A program made the position numbers and the translations under genes. The notes under the pieces were generated by a model. It searched no databases. It saw only the letters and a program-made list of their open reading frames with translations, and was not told the origin of the DNA. From an uncultured Phocaeicola sp. (lineage in GTDB: Bacteria > Bacteroidota > Bacteroidia > Bacteroidales > Bacteroidaceae), in contig CALUKX010000029.1 in the NCBI GenBank assembly GCA_944321335.1, forward strand, positions 1 through 32,383: DNA of 32,383 bases, in the 5' to 3' direction. Shown one piece after another: positions 1 through 7,492 of the stretch; within the stretch, counting starts at the first letter, position 1, and the number at the start of each line of letters is the position of its first letter.

Positions 1-1
1 G

Positions 2-48
2 CCACTGTATCAAAATAATCTTTCAACGGACTTTGATACGGTGGTTTT
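2..48 (+). terminator. Hairpin with U-tract at the window edge
   Basis: Arms at 2-14 and 32-44 pair over 13 bp with one mismatch (CCACtGTATCAAA against TTTGATACgGTGG) and are followed by TTTT at 45-48. On the plus strand this reads as an intrinsic terminator, presumably for a gene left of the window. It lies just beyond the stop codon of the minus-strand gene at 73-996, where it may also act as a convergent barrier. Confidence 0.5.
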
Positions 49-72
49 ATTGTATCATCATAATCTAAAAGG

Positions 73-996
73 TTATACTGATATAGAGTTCCCCTTGCGG
101 AATACAAAAAAGTAAGAGTGGTACTTTCTTGCGTGATTTTGTTTCTCACCACGATAGGACAGCATCCGCGATTTGGTAGCCAGTATAAAGAGGTCAACCA
201 TGACAAAGCCCAACTTCATAGCCTCCACTTGAATATAAGCATTCAGCCACAACGTATGAGCCTTGCAACGAACATCCATAGACTTCATAATGAAGTAACC
301 TCCACGTTTGAGTTTACGGAAAGCCAAAGTAATCATTTCCAAATTTGCTTGATAGGCTTCTTCGGCTGTAGCAAAGAAGTTGAAACGCTCCACCAATTGT
401 CCTGCATTGTTTTCCTTGCCGTGACCTCGGACAATAAAAGGCAAATCACATATTATGGAGCTAAGGGAATTGTCAGGGATGTTATAAGCCTCTTCCAAGG
501 GGCGCACATCTTCGGATTGTGGATATTTGTCAAATTTCATTGCAGGTTGTGGAAGATGCTTATAGAATACGCCTATTGAATAAGTGAGGTCACATTCAAA
601 AGTCTCTGAATGGGCGTATAAATGTAGAATGTTACTCAGTATCTCATCTTGGGAAAACGAAAAGGACTTGATATTGTTCACATTCTTTTTTACGTCAAAA
701 GTTGATACCTTTGAAGTAGCTGTTTCTGATTGAGCATTATCCAAAGTTAGGTACTTCTTTATGGTATTGACAGAATAGCCTAACTTACGAGCCATCTCAG
801 CTAAGGACATGGCAGGATTCTTTTCCCTCAACGCGAGTACTGCTTTCTGTTTGGCAACTTTGTTATCATAATTACGGTCAATTCCGTTTGTCCGAATGTA
901 CTTTCTAATGGCAGACTCAGACACTCCGCATCTTTCCGCATTTTCAGCGACAGACAAACAAGGATTATATTTCGATGCAATGATACTCTTGGCCAT
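73..996 (-). CDS. Tandem-HTH protein with degenerate DNA-methyltransferase-like domain (copy 1)
   Basis: 307 aa. Two helix-turn-helix motifs lie at about residues 16-35 (AERCGVSESAIRKYIRTNGI) and 65-83 (LAEMARKLGYSVNTIKKYL), so DNA binding is well supported. The C-terminal part follows the strand order of adenine/cytosine-N4 DNA methyltransferases: a CDLTYSIGVFY stretch (about 135-145), DLPF at 184-187 in the place of motif IV (D/N-PP-Y/F), GGYFIMKSMD (about 232-241), and the terminal HSYFFVFRK (293-301). No classical FxGxG SAM-binding motif is visible and the first proline of motif IV is leucine. It could be an unusual methyltransferase or a DNA-binding protein with an inactive catalytic fold. 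A clear paralogue lies at 10350-11261, with near-identical HTH linkers. The gene is divergent from the radical SAM cassette. The methyltransferase relation is recalled family knowledge, not tested. Confidence 0.75.
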   Translation of the reverse strand: MAKSIIASKYNPCLSVAENAERCGVSESAIRKYIRTNGIDRNYDNKVAKQKAVLALREKNPAMSLAEMARKLGYSVNTIKKYLTLDNAQSETATSKVSTFDVKKNVNNIKSFSFSQDEILSNILHLYAHSETFECDLTYSIGVFYKHLPQPAMKFDKYPQSEDVRPLEEAYNIPDNSLSSIICDLPFIVRGHGKENNAGQLVERFNFFATAEEAYQANLEMITLAFRKLKRGGYFIMKSMDVRCKAHTLWLNAYIQVEAMKLGFVMVDLFILATKSRMLSYRGEKQNHARKYHSYFFVFRKGNSISV

Positions 997-1024
997 AAAC
1001 AGTGATATTTGATGCTTTATAATG

Positions 1025-1093
1025 CAAAATTACCACATAACCAAAGATTTTCAGCCAAATCTTCCGATTTTAGGCTGATTTTTATTATCTTTG
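1025..1093. promoter_or_regulatory. Divergent promoters flanking an inverted repeat
   Basis: A minus-strand -7 element TAATTTTG (complement of 1025-1032) sits about 30 bp before the HTH-methyltransferase-like gene. A plus-strand -7 element TATCTTTG lies at 1086-1093. Between them, 1051-1078 holds an imperfect inverted repeat, CAGCCAAATC / GATTTTAGGCTG, with a 4-nt centre. Both -33 boxes are weak. The repeat is placed where a regulator could control both directions, and the HTH protein itself is an obvious candidate. Confidence 0.45.
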
Positions 1094-1336
1094 ACACGTC
1101 ATTAGCCTCTTTAGGCTTTTGGCAGACATATAGGAAAGTGTTTTGGCATTTCTGACGTTGACTAATCACCACAACAGTTCAACAGCAGTTAGGATTACCG
1201 AAAACGCTCTCCCCTTGGTCGCATATCCGTTAATCAGATATACGCCTTGGGTGAGTTGCGGAAACGTGTATCTCTACTGCAAGGTTTGTGGTGAACCCGT
1301 CAACGAGAGGAATCGTTAAAGTGGCTCACCTTTTTT
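1094..1336 (+). ncRNA. Possible structured leader or small RNA ending in a terminator
   Basis: This stretch has no convincing gene. It starts just after a TATCTTTG -7 element and contains short hairpins (AGCCT/AGGCT at 1104-1117). It ends with a nested stem: GGTGAaCC ... GGcTCACC outside, AACGA ... TCGTT inside, then six T at 1331-1336. The T-run touches the first ATG of the radical SAM frame (1337). It could be a stand-alone small RNA, an attenuating leader of the cassette, or the tail of a lost gene. I do not recognise a known riboswitch. Confidence 0.3.
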
Positions 1337-2935
1337 ATGTGCCTACAAAAACAAAAAATAGTAATTCCACCGAGCGAGCCAGTAGGTGCATATATGTTAA
1401 GTATGGCCGAAAATGTCTATTATCGTCCTGAATGGACTTGTGGCAGATATAACAAAGAAGCAGAGGTTGCTATTTTCTATAACCTCATTGAAGGTATGAG
1501 TTACTTCTTTGAAAACGACTCTGCTGAAATTGTGGGTCATTTGTTAGCGATTCCTCGCAATGGCAACTTGTCAGTTGATACACTATCAAGAACTACTGAT
1601 ACTGCTATAGAATGTCTTATGCCATTTCTTGATGAATTGGTGACGTGCGGTTTATTGACCAATGTGCCTGTTACATCAGAAGGCATTAAATCATATCGTA
1701 ATGCTATTGCGAAATATAAATGCACCCAATCCATAATACAAGCAAAGACTACCATAGAAAAATTACCCACGGCTGTCAGTAGTGCAGAAATGGATTATAT
1801 GAACAGCATAAAAGGCGTAGCGAATGTAATGTTTGAACTGACTTACAATTGCAGTGAAAAGTGCATACATTGTTATAATATTGGTGCAACACGTAATGAT
1901 AATGAAATCTCTCAACGTAGCAGTTGTGAGGAATTGACACTAAATGATTATTACCATATCATAGACGACTTGAATGAACAAGGTTTAGTAAAAGTGTGTC
2001 TGTCAGGTGGAGACCCATTCTCTAAATCTTTCGTGTGGGAAATCATAGACTATCTGTATAAGAAAGAAATTGCTTTTGACATTTTCACAAACGGGCAAAA
2101 GCTATTAGGCAATGTAGAGCGATTGGCCAAATATTATCCCCGTTTAGTCGGCGTTTCAATTTATAGTAGTGAAGAAAGTGAGCATGATTATATAACTCGC
2201 ATCAAAGGTTCTTGGCGTAAATCTATGGATGTAGTAAAGAAACTTTCTGAATTGGCAGTCCCCTTCAATCTTAAGTGTTGCATAATGCAACCAAACGTAA
2301 AACACTATTATAAAGTTGCAGAATTGGCTAAACAATATGGAGGTGTAGTGCAGTTTGAAGTAAATGTAACTGATTCTGTTGAAGGAGACAAATGTGTTAG
2401 TAAATATCTACGGCTCACACCTGAATTATTGGAAATTGTGCTCAGGGACGATAACATTCCTTTGTATGTGGGTAAAGAAGCCCCTAATTATGGCGGACAA
2501 ACCCGCTCAATGTCTGAAAATGCCTGTGGCGCAGGTTACAACACATTTTGTATAACTCCTAACGGTGATTTGATTCCTTGTTGTGCATTCCATTTAGTCT
2601 TTGGAAATCTTAAGAAGTATAGTATTAAAGAAATTCTACTACACAGTGAGGTGCTGAAATGGTGGAATGTACAGACCTTGCAGCAATATGAAGAATGTGG
2701 TAAACATGAATATTGCGATTATTGCAACCTTTGTGCAGGATTGAACTATTCAGAATTAGGGACTCCGCTAAAAGCAGGAGAAAATAATTGTTATATGGCC
2801 AAGGTACGATATGAATTAGCACACAAGATGATGACAGGATATGACCCCTTACAAGGAAAATCTATTCAAGATGTATTGGATGGCTTACCTCAATATGAGA
2901 AAGTTGAATTGAAACATGAATTTACAAAAAAGTAA
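1337..2935 (+). CDS. Radical SAM/SPASM peptide maturase with PqqD-like N-terminus
   Basis: 532 aa. Residues about 30-115 are a helical domain like the PqqD/RRE region that binds leader peptides in RiPP maturases. The radical SAM cluster motif CX3CX2C is at C172, C176, C179, followed by GGDP at 224-227, the equivalent of the GGEP SAM-binding motif. The SPASM region supplies ligands for auxiliary iron-sulfur clusters: C397, C405, C415/C416, C454, C460, C463, C466 and C485. Family members use SAM radicals to cross-link or otherwise modify residues of a short precursor. A 34-residue cysteine peptide is encoded 55 bp downstream (2991-3095). The start is uncertain: ATG 1337 directly follows a terminator-like T-run, and ATG 1394 or 1403 (before ENVYYRPEW) are alternatives that keep all domains. 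The enzyme class is firm; substrate and chemistry are inference. Confidence 0.9.
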   Translation: MCLQKQKIVIPPSEPVGAYMLSMAENVYYRPEWTCGRYNKEAEVAIFYNLIEGMSYFFENDSAEIVGHLLAIPRNGNLSVDTLSRTTDTAIECLMPFLDELVTCGLLTNVPVTSEGIKSYRNAIAKYKCTQSIIQAKTTIEKLPTAVSSAEMDYMNSIKGVANVMFELTYNCSEKCIHCYNIGATRNDNEISQRSSCEELTLNDYYHIIDDLNEQGLVKVCLSGGDPFSKSFVWEIIDYLYKKEIAFDIFTNGQKLLGNVERLAKYYPRLVGVSIYSSEESEHDYITRIKGSWRKSMDVVKKLSELAVPFNLKCCIMQPNVKHYYKVAELAKQYGGVVQFEVNVTDSVEGDKCVSKYLRLTPELLEIVLRDDNIPLYVGKEAPNYGGQTRSMSENACGAGYNTFCITPNGDLIPCCAFHLVFGNLKKYSIKEILLHSEVLKWWNVQTLQQYEECGKHEYCDYCNLCAGLNYSELGTPLKAGENNCYMAKVRYELAHKMMTGYDPLQGKSIQDVLDGLPQYEKVELKHEFTKK

Positions 2936-2990
2936 GTGGATAAATGGAATCTCCCAAAAGTATTCCTATAACTCTTTAAAATTCTACACA

Positions 2991-3095
2991 ATGAAAAAGA
3001 ATTTGAAGATTAGCAAGGCTTCAAGTGTCATTTGTATGGCGCACTGCCCCAAAGGTACACAGGCAAACTGTGGCATCGCATACAGAAGTATGTAG
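2991..3095 (+). CDS. Putative 34-residue RiPP precursor peptide
   Basis: ATG at 2991 and TAG at 3093-3095 give 34 residues. The N-terminal half is lysine-rich and leader-like (MKKNLKISKASS). The C-terminal half has cysteines at 15, 19 and 27 (VICMAHC, then TQANCG) and ends AYRSM. The CX3C pair followed by a third cysteine would suit thioether or other radical SAM-installed links. Its place directly after a SPASM radical SAM gene, before a strong hairpin, is the usual layout for a precursor made in excess over downstream genes. There is no double-glycine cleavage site and I do not recognise the family. It is short, so coding status rests on context and on the peptide's composition. Confidence 0.5.
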   Translation: MKKNLKISKASSVICMAHCPKGTQANCGIAYRSM

Positions 3096-3116
3096 TGCCT
3101 ATTGCACAGTAAAAGT

Positions 3117-3152
3117 GGAAGAGGGATATACAATTCTCTATATTCCTCTTCC
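3117..3152 (+). promoter_or_regulatory. Strong hairpin between peptide gene and next gene (attenuator or RNA stabiliser)
   Basis: Arms 3117-3129 (GGAAGAGGGATAT) and 3140-3152 (ATATTCCTCTTCC) pair over 13 bp with only a G-U wobble, around a 10-nt loop. Downstream is T-rich but has no clean U-tract. The hairpin lies 21 bp after the peptide stop and 28 bp before the ATG at 3181. It may partially terminate transcription or protect the 3' end of the peptide message. Confidence 0.6.
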
Positions 3153-3180
3153 TTATTCTCAATCAAGCAACATTTGCAAA

Positions 3181-4017
3181 ATGAATAACTATAAGGCTTC
3201 ATCCTATCCATATACAATACTTCGTCAAACAAAGAATCAAGATGAAGTATACCCTTATCTTCGTTCTTTAAACGGCGATAAAGAAATGTGGTGCATTAGT
3301 CCACACCACGGTCGAAGCTACATAATTGGACGTAACAAGGAGGGAAAATATATAGTGAGTAAAGGTAATGGTTTAAGTTATTCTCAACACAATTTTCTGA
3401 ATACAGGGGAATTGGGTGATGATACATTTGGACTATTATTACTACAAGATGCCATTCGGGACTTTAATGTCGGTTTAGAAGTTGAGCAACTAGGAGTAAA
3501 GACTAATCATATGGAATATGTTATTCAGTTAGAGCATGAGATTGCTTTAAGTAATGGGCATATATTGAAGCCTATATTATTACAGTATTCTGTTGAATGT
3601 CCTTTCCGAATATGCGACGCATCTTTCCCTGAATACTCTTCCATCATAAAAGACGAGATAAACAAATGGGAGAAATATAATGTGTCGGGAGTTGACAAAT
3701 CTCATTTGGTTGCAGCTAATGTCTTATTACACAATCTGAAAGTGTTGCATACACACAATATTTTGCATAATGCTATCAATGCTCAGAATTATACTTGGGC
3801 CTTGGAATTATTGGATTTTGAAATAGCTTGCTCACCTACATATCCGTATGAAAAAGAAGATGACGACAGGCATGTAAAAGATTATTTCAGTAGAGAAATT
3901 GTATATACTTATGAAATAATCAACTACATCGCCCATTATTTAAATGAACCCATCTCATATCAGGAAATAGATGACTTGTTCAAGAGTTACGGATTTGATT
4001 TGTCTTCTTTGAAATAA
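3181..4017 (+). CDS. Pseudokinase-like protein of the radical SAM cassette
   Basis: 278 aa from ATG 3181. A longer frame can be opened from GTG 3025, but that would overlap the peptide gene and run through the hairpin, so I reject it. The N-terminal part contains YIVSKGNGLSY (about 57-67), which could be a nucleotide-loop-like segment, then a conserved-looking LLLLQDAIRDF and GVKTNHMEYVIQLE. The C-terminal part resembles a protein kinase/aminoglycoside phosphotransferase catalytic lobe: LHTHNILH followed by HNAINAQN at 196-203 in the place of HxDxxxxN, and LLDFEIA at 210-216 in the place of DFG. The catalytic aspartate position is alanine (A198), while the DFE and distal asparagine remain. 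It may be an inactive kinase fold acting as scaffold or immunity/regulatory partner. The fold call is a motif-level inference. Confidence 0.6.
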   Translation: MNNYKASSYPYTILRQTKNQDEVYPYLRSLNGDKEMWCISPHHGRSYIIGRNKEGKYIVSKGNGLSYSQHNFLNTGELGDDTFGLLLLQDAIRDFNVGLEVEQLGVKTNHMEYVIQLEHEIALSNGHILKPILLQYSVECPFRICDASFPEYSSIIKDEINKWEKYNVSGVDKSHLVAANVLLHNLKVLHTHNILHNAINAQNYTWALELLDFEIACSPTYPYEKEDDDRHVKDYFSREIVYTYEIINYIAHYLNEPISYQEIDDLFKSYGFDLSSLK

Positions 4018-4048
4018 AAGCCGAACTAAAATAATAGCTTATAAAACA

Positions 4049-4972
4049 ATGAAGAAAGTATTATTTTTTACTTTGTGTTTGTTGTCAGTAAATCTTTACT
4101 CTCAGAGGTTAAATTCTGACGGATTAAAAATGGTAAGTAGGATATCTTATGAATCATCTGTAAGAATTCATTATGATGTTGATTTCAAATATGATAGTAA
4201 CAATAGACTGAAACAGTTGGTGTTTACATATACATATAGAAATTTGGGTGTAAGACCAAGATACAATACTGTAAATAAAGATATTCTGACGAAAGAAGGA
4301 AATACAATAGTACAAAAATCATATTTGGACGGTAAGCCTTATAATAGATTTAAATATGTTTACAAGTTTGGAGATAATTCAAAATTAATTCATTTTGACA
4401 GATATGAATATGCAGAAATGCATAGAGTATTTAGACGTTCTAATGAATTTATTTATGCTAATGATATAATTTTAGAGATACAAGACACATTCTCTTGGAT
4501 AGAGAATGGACAGTGGTGTTATGCTGATGGAATAGGGGGTAATAATATAAAATTCATTGACGGATGTTGGTCATCAAATAAGAAATATTATAATTTAACT
4601 CTCGAGCAAATAAAAAAATATGCTCCCTTATATACTGAGGAAGAATTTTACGAAAGTCTTCCATATCTTCGCCAAGAAGATTACGGTACTGTGATATCGT
4701 TTTTATATTCAGACACTATTAATGATACAAATATATGTTTGAATGGATTAACCGAAATAAAGGAAATAAGTGGTTCTGGTAATGATAATGTTTTATCTAA
4801 TATATTGTATTTTACTGAATGGGTTGGCATTAGAGAGAAATATTTAGCCACAAAAATGAATATATGTGGAACAAAATATGATATTACCTACAAATATGAT
4901 ACAAAAGGAAATATTATTGAGGTGAATTATGGGAATAAAATGAAAATTAGGATTGAATATGTGCCTGAATAG
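4049..4972 (+). CDS. Secreted protein of unknown function
   Basis: 307 aa with a signal peptide (MKKVLFFTLCLLSVNLYSQ, cleavage probably after the serine before Q19). The mature part is rich in tyrosine, asparagine and charged residues, with repeated aromatic beta-strand segments such as DVDFKYDSNNRLKQ, FKYVYKFGDNSKL and ITYKYDTKGNIIEV. These resemble YD/RHS-like strands, and the protein is probably an all-beta exported protein. It starts 31 bp after the pseudokinase-like gene in the same direction, so it may belong to the cassette, as target, immunity factor or carrier. The gene is markedly AT-rich even compared with its neighbours, which suggests separate acquisition. No enzymatic motif is recognised. 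Confidence 0.6.
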   Translation: MKKVLFFTLCLLSVNLYSQRLNSDGLKMVSRISYESSVRIHYDVDFKYDSNNRLKQLVFTYTYRNLGVRPRYNTVNKDILTKEGNTIVQKSYLDGKPYNRFKYVYKFGDNSKLIHFDRYEYAEMHRVFRRSNEFIYANDIILEIQDTFSWIENGQWCYADGIGGNNIKFIDGCWSSNKKYYNLTLEQIKKYAPLYTEEEFYESLPYLRQEDYGTVISFLYSDTINDTNICLNGLTEIKEISGSGNDNVLSNILYFTEWVGIREKYLATKMNICGTKYDITYKYDTKGNIIEVNYGNKMKIRIEYVPE

Positions 4973-5016
4973 TAACAAAAGCGGCATCTTCAATGGATCC
5001 TTTCGAGAAAAATTAC

Positions 5017-5024
5017 TATATTTG
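5017..5024 (+). promoter_or_regulatory. -7 promoter element for the NADAR-led operon
   Basis: TATATTTG matches the Bacteroidetes -7 consensus TAnnTTTG. The -33 position about 20 nt upstream is only ATGG. It lies about 108 bp before the ATG at 5132, within the only sizeable gap (4973-5131) before that run of genes. Confidence 0.5.
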
Positions 5025-5131
5025 CAATCGTAAAGCATCAAGAGTACTTGAATGTACACCAACCGAGCTTTGAATATTGTAGCCACGGTGGTAAAATGAT
5101 GCGGATTGTCTAATAATCAAAAATAAACAAT

Positions 5132-5941
5132 ATGAATGACCGTAACATTATTGGTAGCAATCGCTACACCACTTCAAACCATTCACTTTTTGATGAAATA
5201 GTGCTTGGTCGTACTGAGATATACGATGCAAGCAAACTGAATTGTTGGCCTTTCTGCAAGGCTGCTAACGTGAGAAACGGGATTACTCTCAGTTTAGGAA
5301 ATCTGTGCAAAGGCTATTCTTTTACCTTAAACGGGCATATCTTTCGCACGAGTGAAGCGGCCTACCTTTGTGGGGAGTTCTCTTCACATACAGCCTTAAG
5401 TGAAGCCATACAGCGTGATTTGCAGGCAGAGCCGAATGCTTTCCTTGCCAAAAAAGTTATCAAACGCAGAAATGCAGAGCATATCAGGCAAGATTGGGAA
5501 GATGTCCGTCTGCAATGGATGCTCTATGTGGTTTGGCATAAGTGCATAGGCAATGCAGACTTCAGAAATTTGCTTCTATCCATACCTGACGATGCTATTG
5601 TTATAGAAGACAGCACGGCCAATCACGGAACTACATCATCTGTATGGGGAGCGAAGAACAAAGAGCTAAGGAAAGCACGCAGGGCAAGGAAGAAAGAATT
5701 GATAGCTCACAACCCTACGATGAAGAAGAAAGAGCTGTATAAGCTAATATCAGATGAATGTGGAAAAATAACGGATGTCGGTAACTTTGTCGGAGAAAAC
5801 AATATGGGAAAAATTCTGATGCTGTGCAAAATTGCTTTACGGAACAACACTGTTCCGCCTATAGACTATGATTTGTTGCGTGAGAAGAAAATCTATCTGT
5901 TCGGTGAATTATTGACTTTCGACAAGGAGGAGGCTTTATGA
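5132..5941 (+). CDS. NADAR (YbiA-like) domain protein
   Basis: 269 aa. NADAR signature blocks are in order: LGN at 55-57, NGHIFRTSEAAYL at 67-79 with the conserved glutamate E75, DWEDVRLQWM at 121-130, VWG at 171-173, and GENNMGKILM at 221-230. About 45 lysine/arginine-rich residues are inserted before the last block. Some NADAR proteins have been shown to remove ADP-ribose from guanine bases of DNA and act as antitoxins to DarT-type ADP-ribosyltransferases; others such as YbiA act on riboflavin intermediates. No DarT-like gene is visible here. The gene overlaps the next by 4 bp (ATGA) and heads a packed operon to 9995. Family call is firm; DNA de-ADP-ribosylation here is inference. Confidence 0.8.
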   Translation: MNDRNIIGSNRYTTSNHSLFDEIVLGRTEIYDASKLNCWPFCKAANVRNGITLSLGNLCKGYSFTLNGHIFRTSEAAYLCGEFSSHTALSEAIQRDLQAEPNAFLAKKVIKRRNAEHIRQDWEDVRLQWMLYVVWHKCIGNADFRNLLLSIPDDAIVIEDSTANHGTTSSVWGAKNKELRKARRARKKELIAHNPTMKKKELYKLISDECGKITDVGNFVGENNMGKILMLCKIALRNNTVPPIDYDLLREKKIYLFGELLTFDKEEAL

Positions 5942-6444
5942 AGATTGAGACATTCAAAATCAACAAAGAATATCGTGGGATAGCCTTGGAGGGGACTTGC
6001 AGGGTTATCCATCCCTCCACATATTCTATAACGATGGACAAGCCCTACAAAGGATTGGCCAAGGCAGAATATTTCCGCAATAATAACTGTTGCTCTATGG
6101 AAAATATCAAAGGTAGGGCGCAATGGGAACTTAGCAGGCTATACGAACAATTCCAAGATATATTGTATGAATACGACAAATACAAGAAGCTGCTGAATGA
6201 ATGGATGCCCTACGAGCAAAAGATACAACGGTTGAAAGAGGAAGCCGTCACATTCAGGCAGGAAGTGGATTCTGACAAATTAGTCTTGCTCAATTTCCAT
6301 ATTGAGATGTTAGGCAGGGACGCCAAGGAGCATTTCTACGAGTTGATGAATAAATGCGGAATTAAGCCATTATCACTTTCTCCATCCGTCTTGAAAACAT
6401 CAATAGGATTGATTGAAAAAGAATTTTGTAACCGAATGCCATGA
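5938..6444 (+). CDS. Uncharacterised operon protein
   Basis: 168 aa. The start overlaps the NADAR stop and the end overlaps the next start, both as ATGA, which implies translational coupling. The N-terminal 60 residues look beta-rich (CRVIHPSTYSITMDKPYKG). Residues about 65-115 form a charged helical, possibly coiled-coil stretch (LSRLYEQFQDILYEYDKYKK). No family is recognised. Confidence 0.65.
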   Translation: MKIETFKINKEYRGIALEGTCRVIHPSTYSITMDKPYKGLAKAEYFRNNNCCSMENIKGRAQWELSRLYEQFQDILYEYDKYKKLLNEWMPYEQKIQRLKEEAVTFRQEVDSDKLVLLNFHIEMLGRDAKEHFYELMNKCGIKPLSLSPSVLKTSIGLIEKEFCNRMP

Positions 6445-6905
6445 AAGTATTATTGAAGAAAAGTACGGAAGATATGAATTGGGGTGGTGATGATTATGAT
6501 ATAATTTCACTTAACCCCATAAGCAAGGCTTTGACTGATTGCTATCTGCCTCTGTGGTCGCCTTCACCATTGAAAACCCTACTATTGAAACGATTGGGGA
6601 CACTAAAACGAATGTATCTTCATCTAAGAGTGGATTGTGAGAAAGACAGTTCCGTTGTGAAGTCCATCTCCTTAAAATGTGGTATGTTGGACGATGTGGA
6701 GCGGATGTATGATGACAACAAGGTCGATTGGGGCAAGATTAAGGGATGTTTGACTGAGTATTTCCTGAGCATAGGATATAAGAGCCTCCAATGTACGGAT
6801 GATGACACCATTGTCGGTTTCCTTAAAAGGATAGCACAAGATGTGCCGTTGGTGAAAGAGTATTTTGAAGTCATAGAGGAGGCTTTCTATGAAGAAAAAG
6901 AATAA
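6441..6905 (+). CDS. Uncharacterised protein, tandem family A (copy 1)
   Basis: 154 aa. It is clearly homologous to the first 150 residues of the protein at 7493-8344. Shared blocks are LKKSTED/LKRSTED near the start, LWSPSPLKTLLLKRLG/QWSPTPLKTMLIRRFG, MYLHLRVDCE/MYLRLDVACE, SVVKSISLKC/MIVKSITLKC and QDVPLVKEYFEV/QDVPLVKEYFRV. There are no catalytic motifs I can name. It overlaps the genes on both sides (4 bp upstream, 17 bp downstream), so it is translated as part of the operon. Confidence 0.65.
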   Translation: MKVLLKKSTEDMNWGGDDYDIISLNPISKALTDCYLPLWSPSPLKTLLLKRLGTLKRMYLHLRVDCEKDSSVVKSISLKCGMLDDVERMYDDNKVDWGKIKGCLTEYFLSIGYKSLQCTDDDTIVGFLKRIAQDVPLVKEYFEVIEEAFYEEKE

Positions 6906-7395
6906 ATACGATTGCATAAACAGGGCAAACAGTTGGGCTTCCGCTATGGAAAAGCAAGCAAGGGGAGCATATGCATTGAAGATAGGATATTGCGCAAAAG
7001 AAACAATATTCAGTACCTTGGATGAAGGTGTTGGCTTTGGCCTGAAAGAAAACGAGGAAGTAGGCTTCATTGTATTTCCAACAGCAATTAGTGCATCAAA
7101 ACAATCAGAAGAGATGTTAATCAACAAGTTAAAACAAAAAATGAGGACTATAAGCGACAGAATCGATGCTGAAAGCCACATTAAATGGGCAATAGGGAAA
7201 TACCTTAACAGCAAATATAAGGCTGAGAGTGGGATCATTTACGGAGCGGACAGTCTGTCAATTATGGCAGTAGGCGTTTCCTATGATGTGCTGATGGAAA
7301 TTGCTGAAGATTTATGTAAATCTTTTATGCAGGAGGCTGTCTTGGTCAGATGTCTTTCGTCTGATCTAATATTGTTTGTCAATCCTGAACGATGA
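6889..7395 (+). CDS. Uncharacterised operon protein
   Basis: 168 aa, soluble, no signal peptide. Starts inside the last 17 bp of the previous gene. Contains mixed alpha/beta segments (NEEVGFIVFPTAISASKQ, EAVLVRCLSSDLILFV). I do not recognise the family. It separates the first family A gene from the deleted and fused copies that follow, so it may have been carried along in the duplication unit or may be the partner of family A. Confidence 0.6.
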   Translation: MKKKNKYDCINRANSWASAMEKQARGAYALKIGYCAKETIFSTLDEGVGFGLKENEEVGFIVFPTAISASKQSEEMLINKLKQKMRTISDRIDAESHIKWAIGKYLNSKYKAESGIIYGADSLSIMAVGVSYDVLMEIAEDLCKSFMQEAVLVRCLSSDLILFVNPER

Positions 7396-7399
7396 GATT

Positions 7400-7486
7400 A
7401 TGATGAAGAAAGTATTGCTGAAAATTGACAAGTTGGCTGAGGAAATACCTTTGGCAAAGGATTATTTTGCAATCGTTGATGAATAG
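7400..7486 (+). pseudogene. Internally deleted family A copy (28 codons)
   Basis: The 28-residue frame MMKKVLLKIDKLAEEIPLAK (continuing DYFAIVDE) joins the start of family A (MKVLLKK) to its end (IAQDVPLVKEYFEVIEE of the 6441-6905 protein), with everything between missing. It sits 4 bp after one gene and 6 bp before the next. It is best read as an in-frame deletion relic of a tandem duplicate, although it may still be translated. Confidence 0.55.
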
Positions 7487-7492
7487 GGAGTT

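Noticed and set aside
118-579. Plus-strand frame of 153 codons
   Set aside because: Shadow of the minus-strand HTH-methyltransferase-like gene, which has recognisable motifs and a paralogue.
1143-1319. Open frame ending CKVCGEPVNERNR in the gap before the radical SAM gene
   Set aside because: No start codon in frame and the stop lies within a terminator-like structure. It may be a gene remnant, but evidence is too thin.
3025-3180. GTG start giving a 330-residue form of the pseudokinase-like protein
   Set aside because: It would overlap the 34-codon peptide gene in another frame and read through a 13-bp hairpin. ATG 3181 gives a normal start after the hairpin.
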